Assembly (NCBI GenBank): GCA_945788485.1
Contig: CALZMB010000023.1
Location: 1-14,812 of the forward strand
Direction: 5' to 3'
DNA from: an uncultured bacterium
GTDB lineage: Bacteria > Bacteroidota > Bacteroidia > Bacteroidales > Bacteroidaceae
Length of the DNA stretch: 14,812 nucleotides
How positions within the stretch are numbered: the stretch's first letter is position 1; every line of letters begins with the position of its first letter. Below are positions 6,469 through 13,732 of the stretch, piece after piece. Position numbers and translations under genes: made by a program. Under the pieces are notes generated by a model. It saw only the letters and a list, made by a program, of their open reading frames with translations. It had not been told where the DNA came from and did no database searches.

Positions 6469-6500
6469 CAAAGATAAGACTTTTATTTCAGACTGCCAAA
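6469..6500 (-). promoter_or_regulatory. Integrase promoter, TTTG-N20-TATCTTTG
   Basis: On the minus strand a TTTG -33 box (6500-6497) and a TATCTTTG -7 box (6476-6469) are spaced 20 nt apart, an excellent match to the Bacteroidetes consensus. It would start transcription around 6463, giving a leader of about 20 nt before the ATG at 6441. The nearest arm-like site ends 5 nt upstream of the -33 box. Confidence 0.75.
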
Positions 6501-6504
6501 CATT

Positions 6505-6547
6505 ACAGTAGCAATTTTAGTTTTTGCTACTGTTTTTGCTACTGTTT
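6505..6547. repeat. Right integrase arm-type sites (one inverted, two tandem copies)
   Basis: ACAGTAGCAA at 6505-6514 is an inverted copy of the arm word. Two direct copies of GCTACTGTTT start at 6526 and 6538, and the 22-bp stretch 6526-6547 is identical to 149-170. The array lies 125 bp from the attR core and just upstream of the integrase promoter. Confidence 0.75.
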
Positions 6548-6671
6548 AACCTAATAAGATAAAATCCTATATAATGAAACGTTATAAGCGGACAACTAAT
6601 AATTATTGATTTTCGGATATTTACATTATCTTTCCTTTTATGGCTTATATATCTGCTTTTATACATTGTGT
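6548..6671. other. AT-rich spacer between arm sites and attR core
   Basis: No gene is present. It is strongly AT-rich, with short symmetric pieces such as AATAATTATT. In attP regions such spacers hold sites for bending proteins (IHF/HU-like, Xis); none can be assigned here by sequence. Confidence 0.4.
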
Positions 6672-6686
6672 TCCTATCAGGCGCAC
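6672..6686 (+). other. attR core (displaced tRNA-Leu 3' end copy)
   Basis: Exact copy of 75-89. The sequence to its right (TGACACATGAAAG) is the original flank of the tRNA gene, and a strong hairpin follows 10 nt later. Only 15 nt of tRNA are present, so this is not a second tRNA gene. Confidence 0.92.
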
Positions 6687-6695
6687 TGACACATG

Positions 6696-6751
6696 AAAGA
6701 AGCGGGACATCCCTGGCATCTGACGATGCACACGAGATGTCCCGCTTCTTT
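6696..6751. terminator. Strong hairpin, probably the original tRNA-Leu terminator
   Basis: A perfect 16-bp stem pairs AAAGAAGCGGGACATC (6696-6711) with GATGTCCCGCTTCTTT (6736-6751). The 24-nt loop itself holds a GCATC-TGAC-GATGC hairpin. Removing the MITE-like insertion next to it restores a T-rich tail (TTTATTATTAT). Before the larger element inserted it would have lain about 10 nt after the tRNA. It may also stop leftward transcription from the HIT gene. Confidence 0.6.
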
Positions 6752-6752
6752 A

Positions 6753-6973
6753 GGGTGGTTCTATAAATTATTCGACAAGTCTCATCAATTTCATAGTTCC
6801 CACCGTAGATAAATTTTCAGAGCAGTGTATAACGTCTTGCCATCTTTCGTTCTCTTTTCGGTTCAAACTGTAAGTTCGTTCGGTCACAATGCCCGCATTG
6901 CTCCCTTTCTCACTTACACTTTGACCTCGAAAATAGAATCGAAATCTGGCAAGGCTAATTTATAGAACCACCC
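6753..6973. mobile_element. MITE-like element, 221 bp, with 18-bp terminal inverted repeats
   Basis: GGGTGGTTCTATAAATTA (6753-6770) is the exact reverse complement of 6956-6973. It is flanked on both sides by TTTA (6749-6752 and 6974-6977), a candidate 4-bp target duplication. The interior has no ORF of note, so it would be non-autonomous and mobilised by a transposase elsewhere. I cannot name the parent IS. The bases at the TTTA boundaries happen to add one more complementary pair, so the edge is uncertain by 1 bp. Confidence 0.78.
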
Positions 6974-6986
6974 TTTATTATTATGT

Positions 6987-7010
6987 ACGCATACATATAA
7001 ATATATGCGT
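6987..7010 (-). terminator. Weak hairpin after the HIT gene
   Basis: ACGCATA (6987-6993) pairs with TATGCGT (7004-7010) around a 10-nt AT loop, 3 nt past the HIT stop codon. On the minus strand AT-rich sequence follows, but no clean T tract, so it is only a possible terminator. Confidence 0.3.
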
Positions 7011-7013
7011 CGT

Positions 7014-7439
7014 TCAGAGATGCTCTTTTATCTGCTCTATGAGCCGGGCGTATTCTTCGTCCGTCTTATACACCTCGCCGGGGTTCATGCGGAACAGTCC
7101 GGGATAGTCCGGGCCGCCAATATACTTCGGCACGAGATGGAAATGGAGGTGGGAGAGAGTGTCGGAGAAGGCGCCGTAGTTGATCTTCTCAGGGTTGAAT
7201 GCCTTCTGCATGGCACGCGTCGCCTGAGCCACGTCTGCCATGAAAGCGTTGCGCTGCTCGTCAGACAGCTCGTTCAAGTCGTTCACATGCTCGTCGTAGG
7301 CTACGAGGCATCTGCCATGATAGGTCTGCTCTTTGAAGAGGAAAAGACGTGAGACACGGAGATGACAAATCTCAATCATCAGGCTGTGGAGAGTCTCATT
7401 GTTGGTGCAATAGAGACATGATTTAGGATCGCTGTACAT
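7014..7439 (-). CDS. HIT-family nucleotide hydrolase/transferase
   Basis: The 141-aa protein has the histidine triad H97-L-H99-F-H101 (S-H-L-H-F-H-L-V-P-K-Y), in which one histidine is the nucleotidyl acceptor, and an N-terminal C8-L-Y-C11 pair that binds zinc in some family members. The fold region around L-V-A-Y-D-E-H and L-N-E-L-S fits bacterial HIT proteins that cleave dinucleoside polyphosphates or adenylylated compounds; the exact substrate is unknown. It is cytosolic, of normal length, and transcribed divergently from metF. I see no functional link to metF. Confidence 0.92.
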   Translation of the reverse strand: MYSDPKSCLYCTNNETLHSLMIEICHLRVSRLFLFKEQTYHGRCLVAYDEHVNDLNELSDEQRNAFMADVAQATRAMQKAFNPEKINYGAFSDTLSHLHFHLVPKYIGGPDYPGLFRMNPGEVYKTDEEYARLIEQIKEHL

Positions 7440-7485
7440 GATGGTTTGTTTGATTTTTTCAGGTTAGTATAGATAATTTGCATTG

Positions 7486-7493
7486 CAAAACTA
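7486..7493 (-). promoter_or_regulatory. Candidate -7 box (TAGTTTTG) of the HIT gene
   Basis: It fits TAnnTTTG on the minus strand, 47 nt upstream of the HIT start. At 20-nt spacing the -33 position reads TTCG rather than TTTG, a partial match. Confidence 0.4.
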
Positions 7494-7536
7494 AAAATAA
7501 TTTCTGAAGAAAACGAATAATTAGGAGTTTTTTTTG

Positions 7537-7544
7537 TAATTTTG
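7537..7544 (+). promoter_or_regulatory. Candidate -7 box (TAATTTTG) of the metF-metH operon
   Basis: Exact TAnnTTTG match 112 nt before the chosen metF ATG. No TTTG is found at -33, so an activator may be needed. It overlaps a possible TTG start of the long metF frame, which argues that the real start lies downstream. Confidence 0.4.
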
Positions 7545-7551
7545 CGCATTA

Positions 7552-7565
7552 TTTGTAATTACAAA
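7552..7565. promoter_or_regulatory. 14-bp palindrome at the presumed metF transcription start
   Basis: TTTGTAATTACAAA is a perfect palindrome beginning 7 nt after the -7 box, a common position for a repressor operator. A second small hairpin (GCGAC-ACAT-GTCGC, 7612-7624) lies further down the leader. I see no SAM-riboswitch fold. Confidence 0.4.
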
Positions 7566-7655
7566 GATTATCACAAGAGATTTTACAATATTTTTTCAGG
7601 TAAGGCTGCATGCGACACATGTCGCTCTATCTGCCGTCAACGAACGAGACAAAGA

Positions 7656-8618
7656 ATGAGACAATCCGTATCCGAAATCCTGCGCACCACCCCCGAGACA
7701 CTTTTCAGTTTCGAAGTGCTGCCTCCGCTGAAAGGCAAGAGCATCGAACAGATATACAAGACTATCGACCGCCTGCTGCCTTTCAATCCCGCTTTCATCG
7801 AGGTGACGACACACAGGTCAGACTATGCCTACCGCGAGGTGTCGCCAGGGCATTATGTCAGGTTCGAAGACCGTCTGCGACCAGGCACGGTGGCTGTGTC
7901 GTGCGCGATAAAGCAGAAATACAACGTGCCGGTAGTGCCGCACATCATCTGCTCGGGCAACACACGGCAGGAGACGGAGAACGAGCTGATTGACCTCTCG
8001 TTCTTCGACATCTACGACCTCCTGGTTCTGCGCGGAGACAAATCGAAGGCGGACAACCGCTTCATACCGAAAGAGGGCGGATGCCGCTATGCGTCGGAAC
8101 TGTGCGAACAAATCAACGAGTTCAATGCCGGCAGGCTAATCTTCGGCGATACGCACGACATGTTGTCGAGAGGCCACTCCTTCTCGTATGGCGTGGCAGG
8201 CTATCCTGAGAAACACGACGAGGCGATGTCGATGCAGGCTGACATGGACGCATTGAAAAAGAAGGTGGACATGGGCGCCGGATATATCGTGACACAGATG
8301 TTCTTCGACAACCGAAAATATTTCGCATTTGTAGAGCGTTGCCAGAAAGCCGGCATAAACATTCCTATCGTGCCGGGGCTGAAACCTATCGGCACACTCA
8401 ACCATTGCACGATGCTGCCACGAACATTCCACATTGATTTCCCTGACCGCCTCGTCTCTAAACTGCAACGCTGCGAGACGAACGACGATGTGAAAAAGGT
8501 GGGCATAGAATGGTGTGTGAGACAATGTCAGGAACTGCGAGAGGCGAAGGCGCCATGCCTGCATTTCTACACGATGAACGCTGCCACTGCCATAGAGCAG
8601 ATAATGAGAAGCCTGTAG
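7656..8618 (+). CDS. metF: Methylenetetrahydrofolate reductase
   Basis: Reduces 5,10-methylene-THF to 5-methyl-THF with FAD, supplying the methyl donor for MetH encoded next to it. With this start it is 320 aa, normal for the family. Landmarks: F-S-F-E20-V-L-P-P, with the conserved catalytic Glu; L-L-V-L-R-G-D-K (FAD region); F-S-Y-G-V-A-G-Y-P-E-K-H; L-K-K-K-V-D-M-G-A-G; T-Q-M-F-F-D; and P-I-V-P-G-L-K-P-I. The frame stays open upstream to a TTG at 7542, but those 38 residues match nothing in the family and overlap the promoter box, so the ATG at 7656 is preferred. metH follows after 21 nt; the two form one operon. Confidence 0.96.
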   Translation: MRQSVSEILRTTPETLFSFEVLPPLKGKSIEQIYKTIDRLLPFNPAFIEVTTHRSDYAYREVSPGHYVRFEDRLRPGTVAVSCAIKQKYNVPVVPHIICSGNTRQETENELIDLSFFDIYDLLVLRGDKSKADNRFIPKEGGCRYASELCEQINEFNAGRLIFGDTHDMLSRGHSFSYGVAGYPEKHDEAMSMQADMDALKKKVDMGAGYIVTQMFFDNRKYFAFVERCQKAGINIPIVPGLKPIGTLNHCTMLPRTFHIDFPDRLVSKLQRCETNDDVKKVGIEWCVRQCQELREAKAPCLHFYTMNAATAIEQIMRSL

Positions 8619-8639
8619 AAACATGACAAAAGCATAACT

Positions 8640-11600
8640 ATGAGAATATCAGAAGCATTGCAGAGACGACGCCTGCTGCTCGATGGCGCAATGGGCACCA
8701 TGGTGCAGGAGCGGGGATTGAGAGAAGAGGATTTCAGAGGCGCGCTGTGCCAAGGATGCGGCATACAGATGAAAGGCAACAACGACATCCTCACCCTCAC
8801 GCGACCCGATGTGGTGGGCGACATACACTACGCTTATCTCGAAGCCGGAGCGGACATCATCACCACCGACACCTTCTCGGCACAGCGAATCTCGCAACGC
8901 GAATACATGCTCGAAGCGAAAGTCGCAGACATAAACAGAGCTGCGGCACGCATCGCACGTGACGCCATCAGCCGTTTCGAGGCGGAACACCCTGCCACCG
9001 CCGGCACACACTACATTCTCGGAGATGTCGGTCCGACAAGCCGGATGCTGTCGATGAGCGACGATGTCACCGACCCCGCGGCAAGAAGCATCACTTTCGA
9101 CGAGCTATGCGACGCATACACCGAGCAGATAAAGGTGCTCATCGAAGAGGGCGTTGACGGCATATTGCTCGAAACGGCATTCGACACGCTGAACGTGAAA
9201 GCTGCCATCGCGGCATACGAGACGGCGAAAGCGGAGGTCTGCACAGAGGGCGACATACCGCTCTTTGTATCAATGACCATCTCTGACGCATCCGGACGAA
9301 TACTCTCCGGACAGACCATAGAGGCTTTCGTAGAGACGGTGATGTACGCAAAACCACTCGCCATCGGACTGAACTGCGGCATGGGGGCGCAGGCGATGGT
9401 GCCGTATCTGAGACGTATGCAGAAGGCTGTTGGCGGACGATGCTACATCTCGTGCCACCCCAACGCCGGACTGCCAAACCAGATGGGACAATACGACGAC
9501 ACGCCAGACGACATGGCGCAACAGATGCAACCATTTGTGGAGGAGAATCTGGCAGACATCATCGGCGGATGTTGCGGCACAACGCCCGCACACATACAAC
9601 GCATGAGAGACCTGTGCGACAGCGCTGACGCAGCGTATGACGGATGTCTGGAGAGCAGGAAAAGCCCGCACGACAGCGGCGACATGCTGACACTGACAGG
9701 ACTGGAGGCTTTCAGATACAGCAGCGACGACTTCATCGCCGTCGGCGAACGTTGCAACGTAGCCGGCTCAAGAAAATTCCTGCGGCTCATAAACGAGAAG
9801 AAATACGACGAGGCACTCGACATAGCACGCTCGCAGGTTGAACACGGAGCGATGGTGGTGGACGTAAACATGGACGACGGACTGCTCGACACGCAGGCGG
9901 AGATGACGACATTCCTCAACATGCTGATGTCCGACCCGTCAGTGTGCCGCGTGCCGGTGATGATAGACAGCAGCGTATTTGATGCCGTAGAGGCTGGACT
10001 GAAATGCTGTCAGGGGAAATGTATCGTCAACTCCATCTCGCTGAAACAGGGCGAAGAGGCTTTTATCAGAAATGCGAAACGAGTGAGACGCCTCGGGGCG
10101 GCAGTCATTGTCATGCTATTTGACGAAGAGGGACAGGCAACTGACTACACACGACGCATCGACATAGCCGCACGAGCATACAGGCTGCTCACAGAGAAGG
10201 CAGGCATGGAGCCGTGCGACATCATCTTCGACCCGAACATTCTCACCGTAGCGACGGGAATGGACGAGCACCGCAACTACGCACGGCATTTCATCGAGGC
10301 TACGGCATGGATAAGACAGAACCTGCCCGGCACAAGAATAAGCGGAGGACTGTCGAACCTCTCGTTCGCTTTCAGAGGCAACAACAGCATACGCGAGGCG
10401 ATGCACTCTGTCTTCCTGCATCACGCGAGGAAAGCCGGAATGGGAATGGCGATAATGAACCCTATGACAGCGGTGAGATATGAAGACATTCCTGACGATG
10501 TGCGCCAAGCCATCAAAGCTGTGATAATGAACGAGAGCGACGACGCGACTGAACGCCTCATTGCCATCGCTGCTGAAATAGCGAGACAGAAAGAGGCAGA
10601 GAAAGCGGCTGCGCAGGGAAAGAACAAACATCACACAGAGACAACCCAAGACAACAGCACAGCACAACAGGAAGAGGGCGACATGCCGGAGGCACGCCTC
10701 GTAAAGGCACTGATGCAGGGCACGGCAACGGGCATCGACGACGACCTGCACACGCTCATGAACCGAGGCATGACACCGCTGGAAATCATCGGCGGACCGC
10801 TGATGGAGGGGATGAACCGCGTCGGAAAGCTATTCGGCGAAGGAAAGATGTTCTTGCCGCAGGTGGTGAAGACTGCACGTACGATGAAGAAAGCGGTAGA
10901 TATCGTCATGCCGCCTGCAGAAGCCAACGCCGAGGGGGAAGGCCCTACGCCTGACAACGCTGCAAAAGCCGGGACGGTGGTGATGGCGACTGTGAAAGGC
11001 GACGTACACGACATAGGCAAGAACATCGTAGGAGTGGTGATGGCTTGCAACGGCTTCAGAATCATCGACCTCGGCGTGATGGTGCCCGCCGGCCGCATCG
11101 TGGAGGAGTGTGTGCGCATCAAGGCGGACATCGTTTGTCTCTCGGGGCTTATCACACCAAGCCTCGACGAGATGTGCCATGTCGCTGAGGCTATGCAGAA
11201 AGCCGGACTGACAACACCGCTGATGGTGGGAGGCGCCACTACATCCGAGATTCATACCGCTGTGAAGATTGCTCCGCTATATGCCGGAGGTGTGTTCCAC
11301 ATGCGCGACGCATCGCAAAACCCTGTCACCGCCATGCGTCTGATGGATTCAACCACACGCGAAGAGACCTTGCTTGCCAACCGCTCGCGACAGCAACGCA
11401 TACGCATGGCGCAACAGCAGAAAGAACAGAGAATGAAGATACACCACGCCACAAGCAGCGCACTCGGCGAGCCGTCGGCACTGCAACGGCGCTTCTCATG
11501 CAATTGGGAGAGTTTCTCCCCTGCCCTGCCGCCGTTTGTGGGATGCAACAAGGTGAGGCGAATCTGCCTGAAAGACATCATTCCACATATCGACTGGCTA

Positions 11601-12257
11601 TACTTCTACTGGGCGTGGCGTGTGAAAGAAGACAGCGACGAGGGACGTTTGCTGCGCGCCGACGCAGAAGAACGCATCGAAAGAATGACACGTGACAGCC
11701 GCTACGACATGCTTGCGGTGCAGACATTCCTGCCGGCGCGCGGCACAGAAGACAGCATCACGACATCACAGACTGTCATACCCACACCACGTCAGGCGGC
11801 ACGCGACGCCAACGAACACCGCAGAGAACAGTGCCTGGCTCTGTGCGACTTCGTCTCGCCGCTCGGCAACGACTATGTCGGAGCATTCGCCGCTACCGTT
11901 CCGCCGGCTTTTGTCGAAGAACTGGAACAACTGAAAGAGGCTGCGAAAGACGACTATGAATGCCTGCTGATGCAGACTATCGGCGACCGGCTCGCCGAAG
12001 CAACGTCTGAGTTTCTCGGCAAGGAACTGGCTGACGGATACACAAGCGAAGCTGACGGCACGACACAGAAATGGGGCGGCATACGACCGGCGATAGGCTA
12101 TCCGTCGCTGCCTGAGCAGAAAGCCATCTTCAATCTGCAGCCCATCCTCGACTTCAACGCCATCGGCATCTCGCTGACAGAGAACGGCGCGATGTATCCG
12201 CAGGCGAGCGTGGCAGGGCTGTATATCTCACACCCCGACGCAAGATATTTCGGATAA
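8640..12257 (+). CDS. metH: Cobalamin-dependent methionine synthase, full-length
   Basis: Transfers the methyl group of 5-methyl-THF to homocysteine through methylcobalamin. At 1205 aa it has all modules in order. The homocysteine/zinc barrel begins at L-L-L-D-G-A-M-G-T-M, with zinc ligands C246 (G-L-N-C-G) and C311-C312 (G-G-C-C-G-T-T). The pterin barrel begins near V-G-E-R-C-N-V-A-G-S (368-377). A cap domain follows, then the B12 domain with D788-V-H790-D-I-G793, where H790 is the cobalt ligand. The C-terminal reactivation domain has R1149-P-A-I-G-Y-P for S-adenosylmethionine. A low-complexity Q/T/H/E-rich linker (~650-685) joins the pterin and cap modules. Having the reactivation domain, it needs an external electron donor. 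It is co-transcribed with metF and ends at a strong terminator. Confidence 0.98.
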   Translation: MRISEALQRRRLLLDGAMGTMVQERGLREEDFRGALCQGCGIQMKGNNDILTLTRPDVVGDIHYAYLEAGADIITTDTFSAQRISQREYMLEAKVADINRAAARIARDAISRFEAEHPATAGTHYILGDVGPTSRMLSMSDDVTDPAARSITFDELCDAYTEQIKVLIEEGVDGILLETAFDTLNVKAAIAAYETAKAEVCTEGDIPLFVSMTISDASGRILSGQTIEAFVETVMYAKPLAIGLNCGMGAQAMVPYLRRMQKAVGGRCYISCHPNAGLPNQMGQYDDTPDDMAQQMQPFVEENLADIIGGCCGTTPAHIQRMRDLCDSADAAYDGCLESRKSPHDSGDMLTLTGLEAFRYSSDDFIAVGERCNVAGSRKFLRLINEKKYDEALDIARSQVEHGAMVVDVNMDDGLLDTQAEMTTFLNMLMSDPSVCRVPVMIDSSVFDAVEAGLKCCQGKCIVNSISLKQGEEAFIRNAKRVRRLGAAVIVMLFDEEGQATDYTRRIDIAARAYRLLTEKAGMEPCDIIFDPNILTVATGMDEHRNYARHFIEATAWIRQNLPGTRISGGLSNLSFAFRGNNSIREAMHSVFLHHARKAGMGMAIMNPMTAVRYEDIPDDVRQAIKAVIMNESDDATERLIAIAAEIARQKEAEKAAAQGKNKHHTETTQDNSTAQQEEGDMPEARLVKALMQGTATGIDDDLHTLMNRGMTPLEIIGGPLMEGMNRVGKLFGEGKMFLPQVVKTARTMKKAVDIVMPPAEANAEGEGPTPDNAAKAGTVVMATVKGDVHDIGKNIVGVVMACNGFRIIDLGVMVPAGRIVEECVRIKADIVCLSGLITPSLDEMCHVAEAMQKAGLTTPLMVGGATTSEIHTAVKIAPLYAGGVFHMRDASQNPVTAMRLMDSTTREETLLANRSRQQRIRMAQQQKEQRMKIHHATSSALGEPSALQRRFSCNWESFSPALPPFVGCNKVRRICLKDIIPHIDWLYFYWAWRVKEDSDEGRLLRADAEERIERMTRDSRYDMLAVQTFLPARGTEDSITTSQTVIPTPRQAARDANEHRREQCLALCDFVSPLGNDYVGAFAATVPPAFVEELEQLKEAAKDDYECLLMQTIGDRLAEATSEFLGKELADGYTSEADGTTQKWGGIRPAIGYPSLPEQKAIFNLQPILDFNAIGISLTENGAMYPQASVAGLYISHPDARYFG

Positions 12258-12278
12258 ACAACAATGCGCAACAAAAGC

Positions 12279-12321
12279 CAGGGGGGATGTGTCAGCCCGA
12301 CACATCCCCCCCTGTGTTTTA
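12279..12321 (+). terminator. Terminator of the metF-metH operon
   Basis: A GC-rich stem of ~15 bp (12279-12293 with 12299-12314, one extra C in the right arm) has loop AGCCC and is followed by TGTTTT. It begins 22 nt after the metH stop. Confidence 0.85.
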
Positions 12322-12334
12322 TATAAAGGGCCCC

Positions 12335-12361
12335 GTTCCTTTCGACTCGGTCGAAAGGAAC
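12335..12361 (-). terminator. Hairpin between convergent operons, probably terminating the ABC genes
   Basis: GTTCCTTTCGAC and GTCGAAAGGAAC form a perfect 12-bp stem with a 3-nt loop, 19 nt past the permease stop. On the minus strand it is followed by GGGGCCC and then TTTATATAAAA, so the T-rich part is not immediate. Confidence 0.5.
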
Positions 12362-12379
12362 ATCCCTGACAGCAAATGC

Positions 12380-13693
12380 CTATTTATAGCGCATCCACTT
12401 TATCATCTCTTTCAGCGAAGGCTTCTTGCCGTAGAGCAGTATGCCGACACGATAGATGCGCCCCGCTATCCAGACAAACAAGAAAACAGTGGCATAGAGA
12501 ATGACAAGCGACAGAAGCTCTTGCCACAACGGCACACCGAAAGGCAACCTGACCATCATGACAATTGGCGAAGAAAGCGGGAACATCGATGCCCAGAATG
12601 CCAACGGGCCGTCGGTATTCTCTATGCTGCCCATTGCGGCATAGATGGAGAAAACCATCACAACCACCATCGGCATCATGAACTGTGAGCTGTCTTCTTG
12701 TGAATTGACTGCCGCACCTATCGCTGCATAGAATGAAGAATAGAGCAAATAGCCTCCGAAGAAGAAGAGGAAGAACATGATGATAATCTCTGTGACAGGC
12801 AAGCCAGAGAGCGCTGCCAGTAGTTCAACAGCCGGCTGCTGCTGTGCGGCGGCTATAGCCTCTGCCGTCAGTTCTGATTCGGGCATTGAAGGAGCGGTGC
12901 TGATTCCAAGAATTGCAGAGAGAGAGAGAATCATTGTCAGCCACACGAGCATCTGCGTGATGCCGACCAGCATTATGCCGACTATCTTGCCCATCATAAG
13001 CTCGAACGGACGCACACTGCCTACTATAACCTCAACGATGCGGTTTGTCTTCTCTTCCATCACGCCCTGCATCACCATTGCGCCATACGAGAGGACAAAC
13101 ATATATATAAGGAGTGCCGTAAGCATGCCAAGCATCATCGCCACCTCGTTTGACGAGAACGTCTCTTTGCCGTCCTTGCCCCATTTCACTGTCTGCACAG
13201 AGAAGTCAGCCTCAACGTCAGAGATGATTTTCTCAAGCTCCGGCAGGCCGTAGGCAGCGACCTTGTCCTCGCGCACCTTCTTGCCGAGAAGGTCGTCAAC
13301 ATAACGGAGAAGGTCGTTCTGAACCTCTGAACGGCTGTAGATCTTCACCGCCTGAGGGTTCTTCAGCAAGTCGTCAGTGATGCAGACAACCGCTCCGACA
13401 TTGCTCTCGTCGGTATTGAACGAGTTGAGTGGAGCACCCGTGACAGTGAACGTGTAGCCGTCGGCGCGTGTGCTGTCTGCCTTCTGCGCCTCAACAAAGA
13501 GAGGCGCGTATTTCCCAGTCGAGTCAATAACAGCAATCTCTGTCTTCTCGTCGCTCTTTATCGAACCGAGAAGGATTGGCGCCGCCACAATGCCAACCAT
13601 GAGAAACGGCATGAGGATGGTGAGGATGATGAACGATTTCTTCTTTACGCGGGTCATGTACTCACGACCTATAATAATTCCAATATTGCTCAT
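12380..13693 (-). CDS. ABC-2 type permease, NatB-like
   Basis: The 437-aa protein is an inner-membrane permease that should pair with the ATPase encoded just upstream. It has an N-terminal cytoplasmic segment, one membrane helix (~19-42), a large extracytoplasmic domain (~43-185), then five or so further helices to the C-terminus. The segment M-E-E-K-T-N-R-I-V-E-V-I-V-G-S-V-R-P between the first two of these is characteristic of NatB/ABC-2 exporters. Relatives have been linked to sodium or drug efflux, but the substrate cannot be told from sequence. It starts 39 nt after the ATPase stop, in the same operon, and converges on metH. Confidence 0.92.
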   Translation of the reverse strand: MSNIGIIIGREYMTRVKKKSFIILTILMPFLMVGIVAAPILLGSIKSDEKTEIAVIDSTGKYAPLFVEAQKADSTRADGYTFTVTGAPLNSFNTDESNVGAVVCITDDLLKNPQAVKIYSRSEVQNDLLRYVDDLLGKKVREDKVAAYGLPELEKIISDVEADFSVQTVKWGKDGKETFSSNEVAMMLGMLTALLIYMFVLSYGAMVMQGVMEEKTNRIVEVIVGSVRPFELMMGKIVGIMLVGITQMLVWLTMILSLSAILGISTAPSMPESELTAEAIAAAQQQPAVELLAALSGLPVTEIIIMFFLFFFGGYLLYSSFYAAIGAAVNSQEDSSQFMMPMVVVMVFSIYAAMGSIENTDGPLAFWASMFPLSSPIVMMVRLPFGVPLWQELLSLVILYATVFLFVWIAGRIYRVGILLYGKKPSLKEMIKWMRYK

Positions 13694-13732
13694 TTTTATG
13701 TTGAAATTTAAATAAAAGGTGGGTTCTGTAAT

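Larger units (their letters stand above)
75..6686. mobile_element. tRNA-Leu-integrated element, candidate minimal phage satellite (PICI-like)
   Basis: Boundaries are a 15-bp direct repeat of the tRNA 3' end at 75-89 and 6672-6686; excision between them would give a circle of about 6.6 kb. The cargo, all read leftward, is tyrosine integrase, a coiled-coil protein, an acidic unknown, an HTH excisionase-like protein, a RepA-like ATPase, an iteron origin, a BT4734-like primase, an unknown and a TerS-like small protein. No relaxase, conjugation, capsid, tail or lysis gene is visible. Known families: small Bacteroidales elements such as NBU1 also use tRNA-Leu but carry a mob gene; PICIs carry int, an AlpA/xis regulator, pri-rep with an iteron origin, and often terS. 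The gene set fits a satellite better than an NBU. That an element is integrated is nearly certain; the satellite label is inference. Confidence 0.93.

Noticed and set aside
75..6686. Interpretation as an NBU-type mobilizable element
   Set aside because: The target tRNA-Leu fits, but no relaxase/mob gene or recognisable oriT accompanies the integrase; every long frame is otherwise accounted for.
6672..6686. Second tRNA gene at the right junction
   Set aside because: Only 15 nt of the tRNA 3' end are present; it is the attR duplication.
7542..7655. N-terminal extension of metF from a TTG start
   Set aside because: The 38 extra residues have no family counterpart and the TTG lies inside the promoter-like TAATTTTG box; the ATG at 7656 gives the normal protein length.
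7551..7655. SAM or cobalamin riboswitch in the metF leader
   Set aside because: The leader is only about 100 nt and shows just a short palindrome and one small hairpin, with none of the conserved core elements I would recognise.
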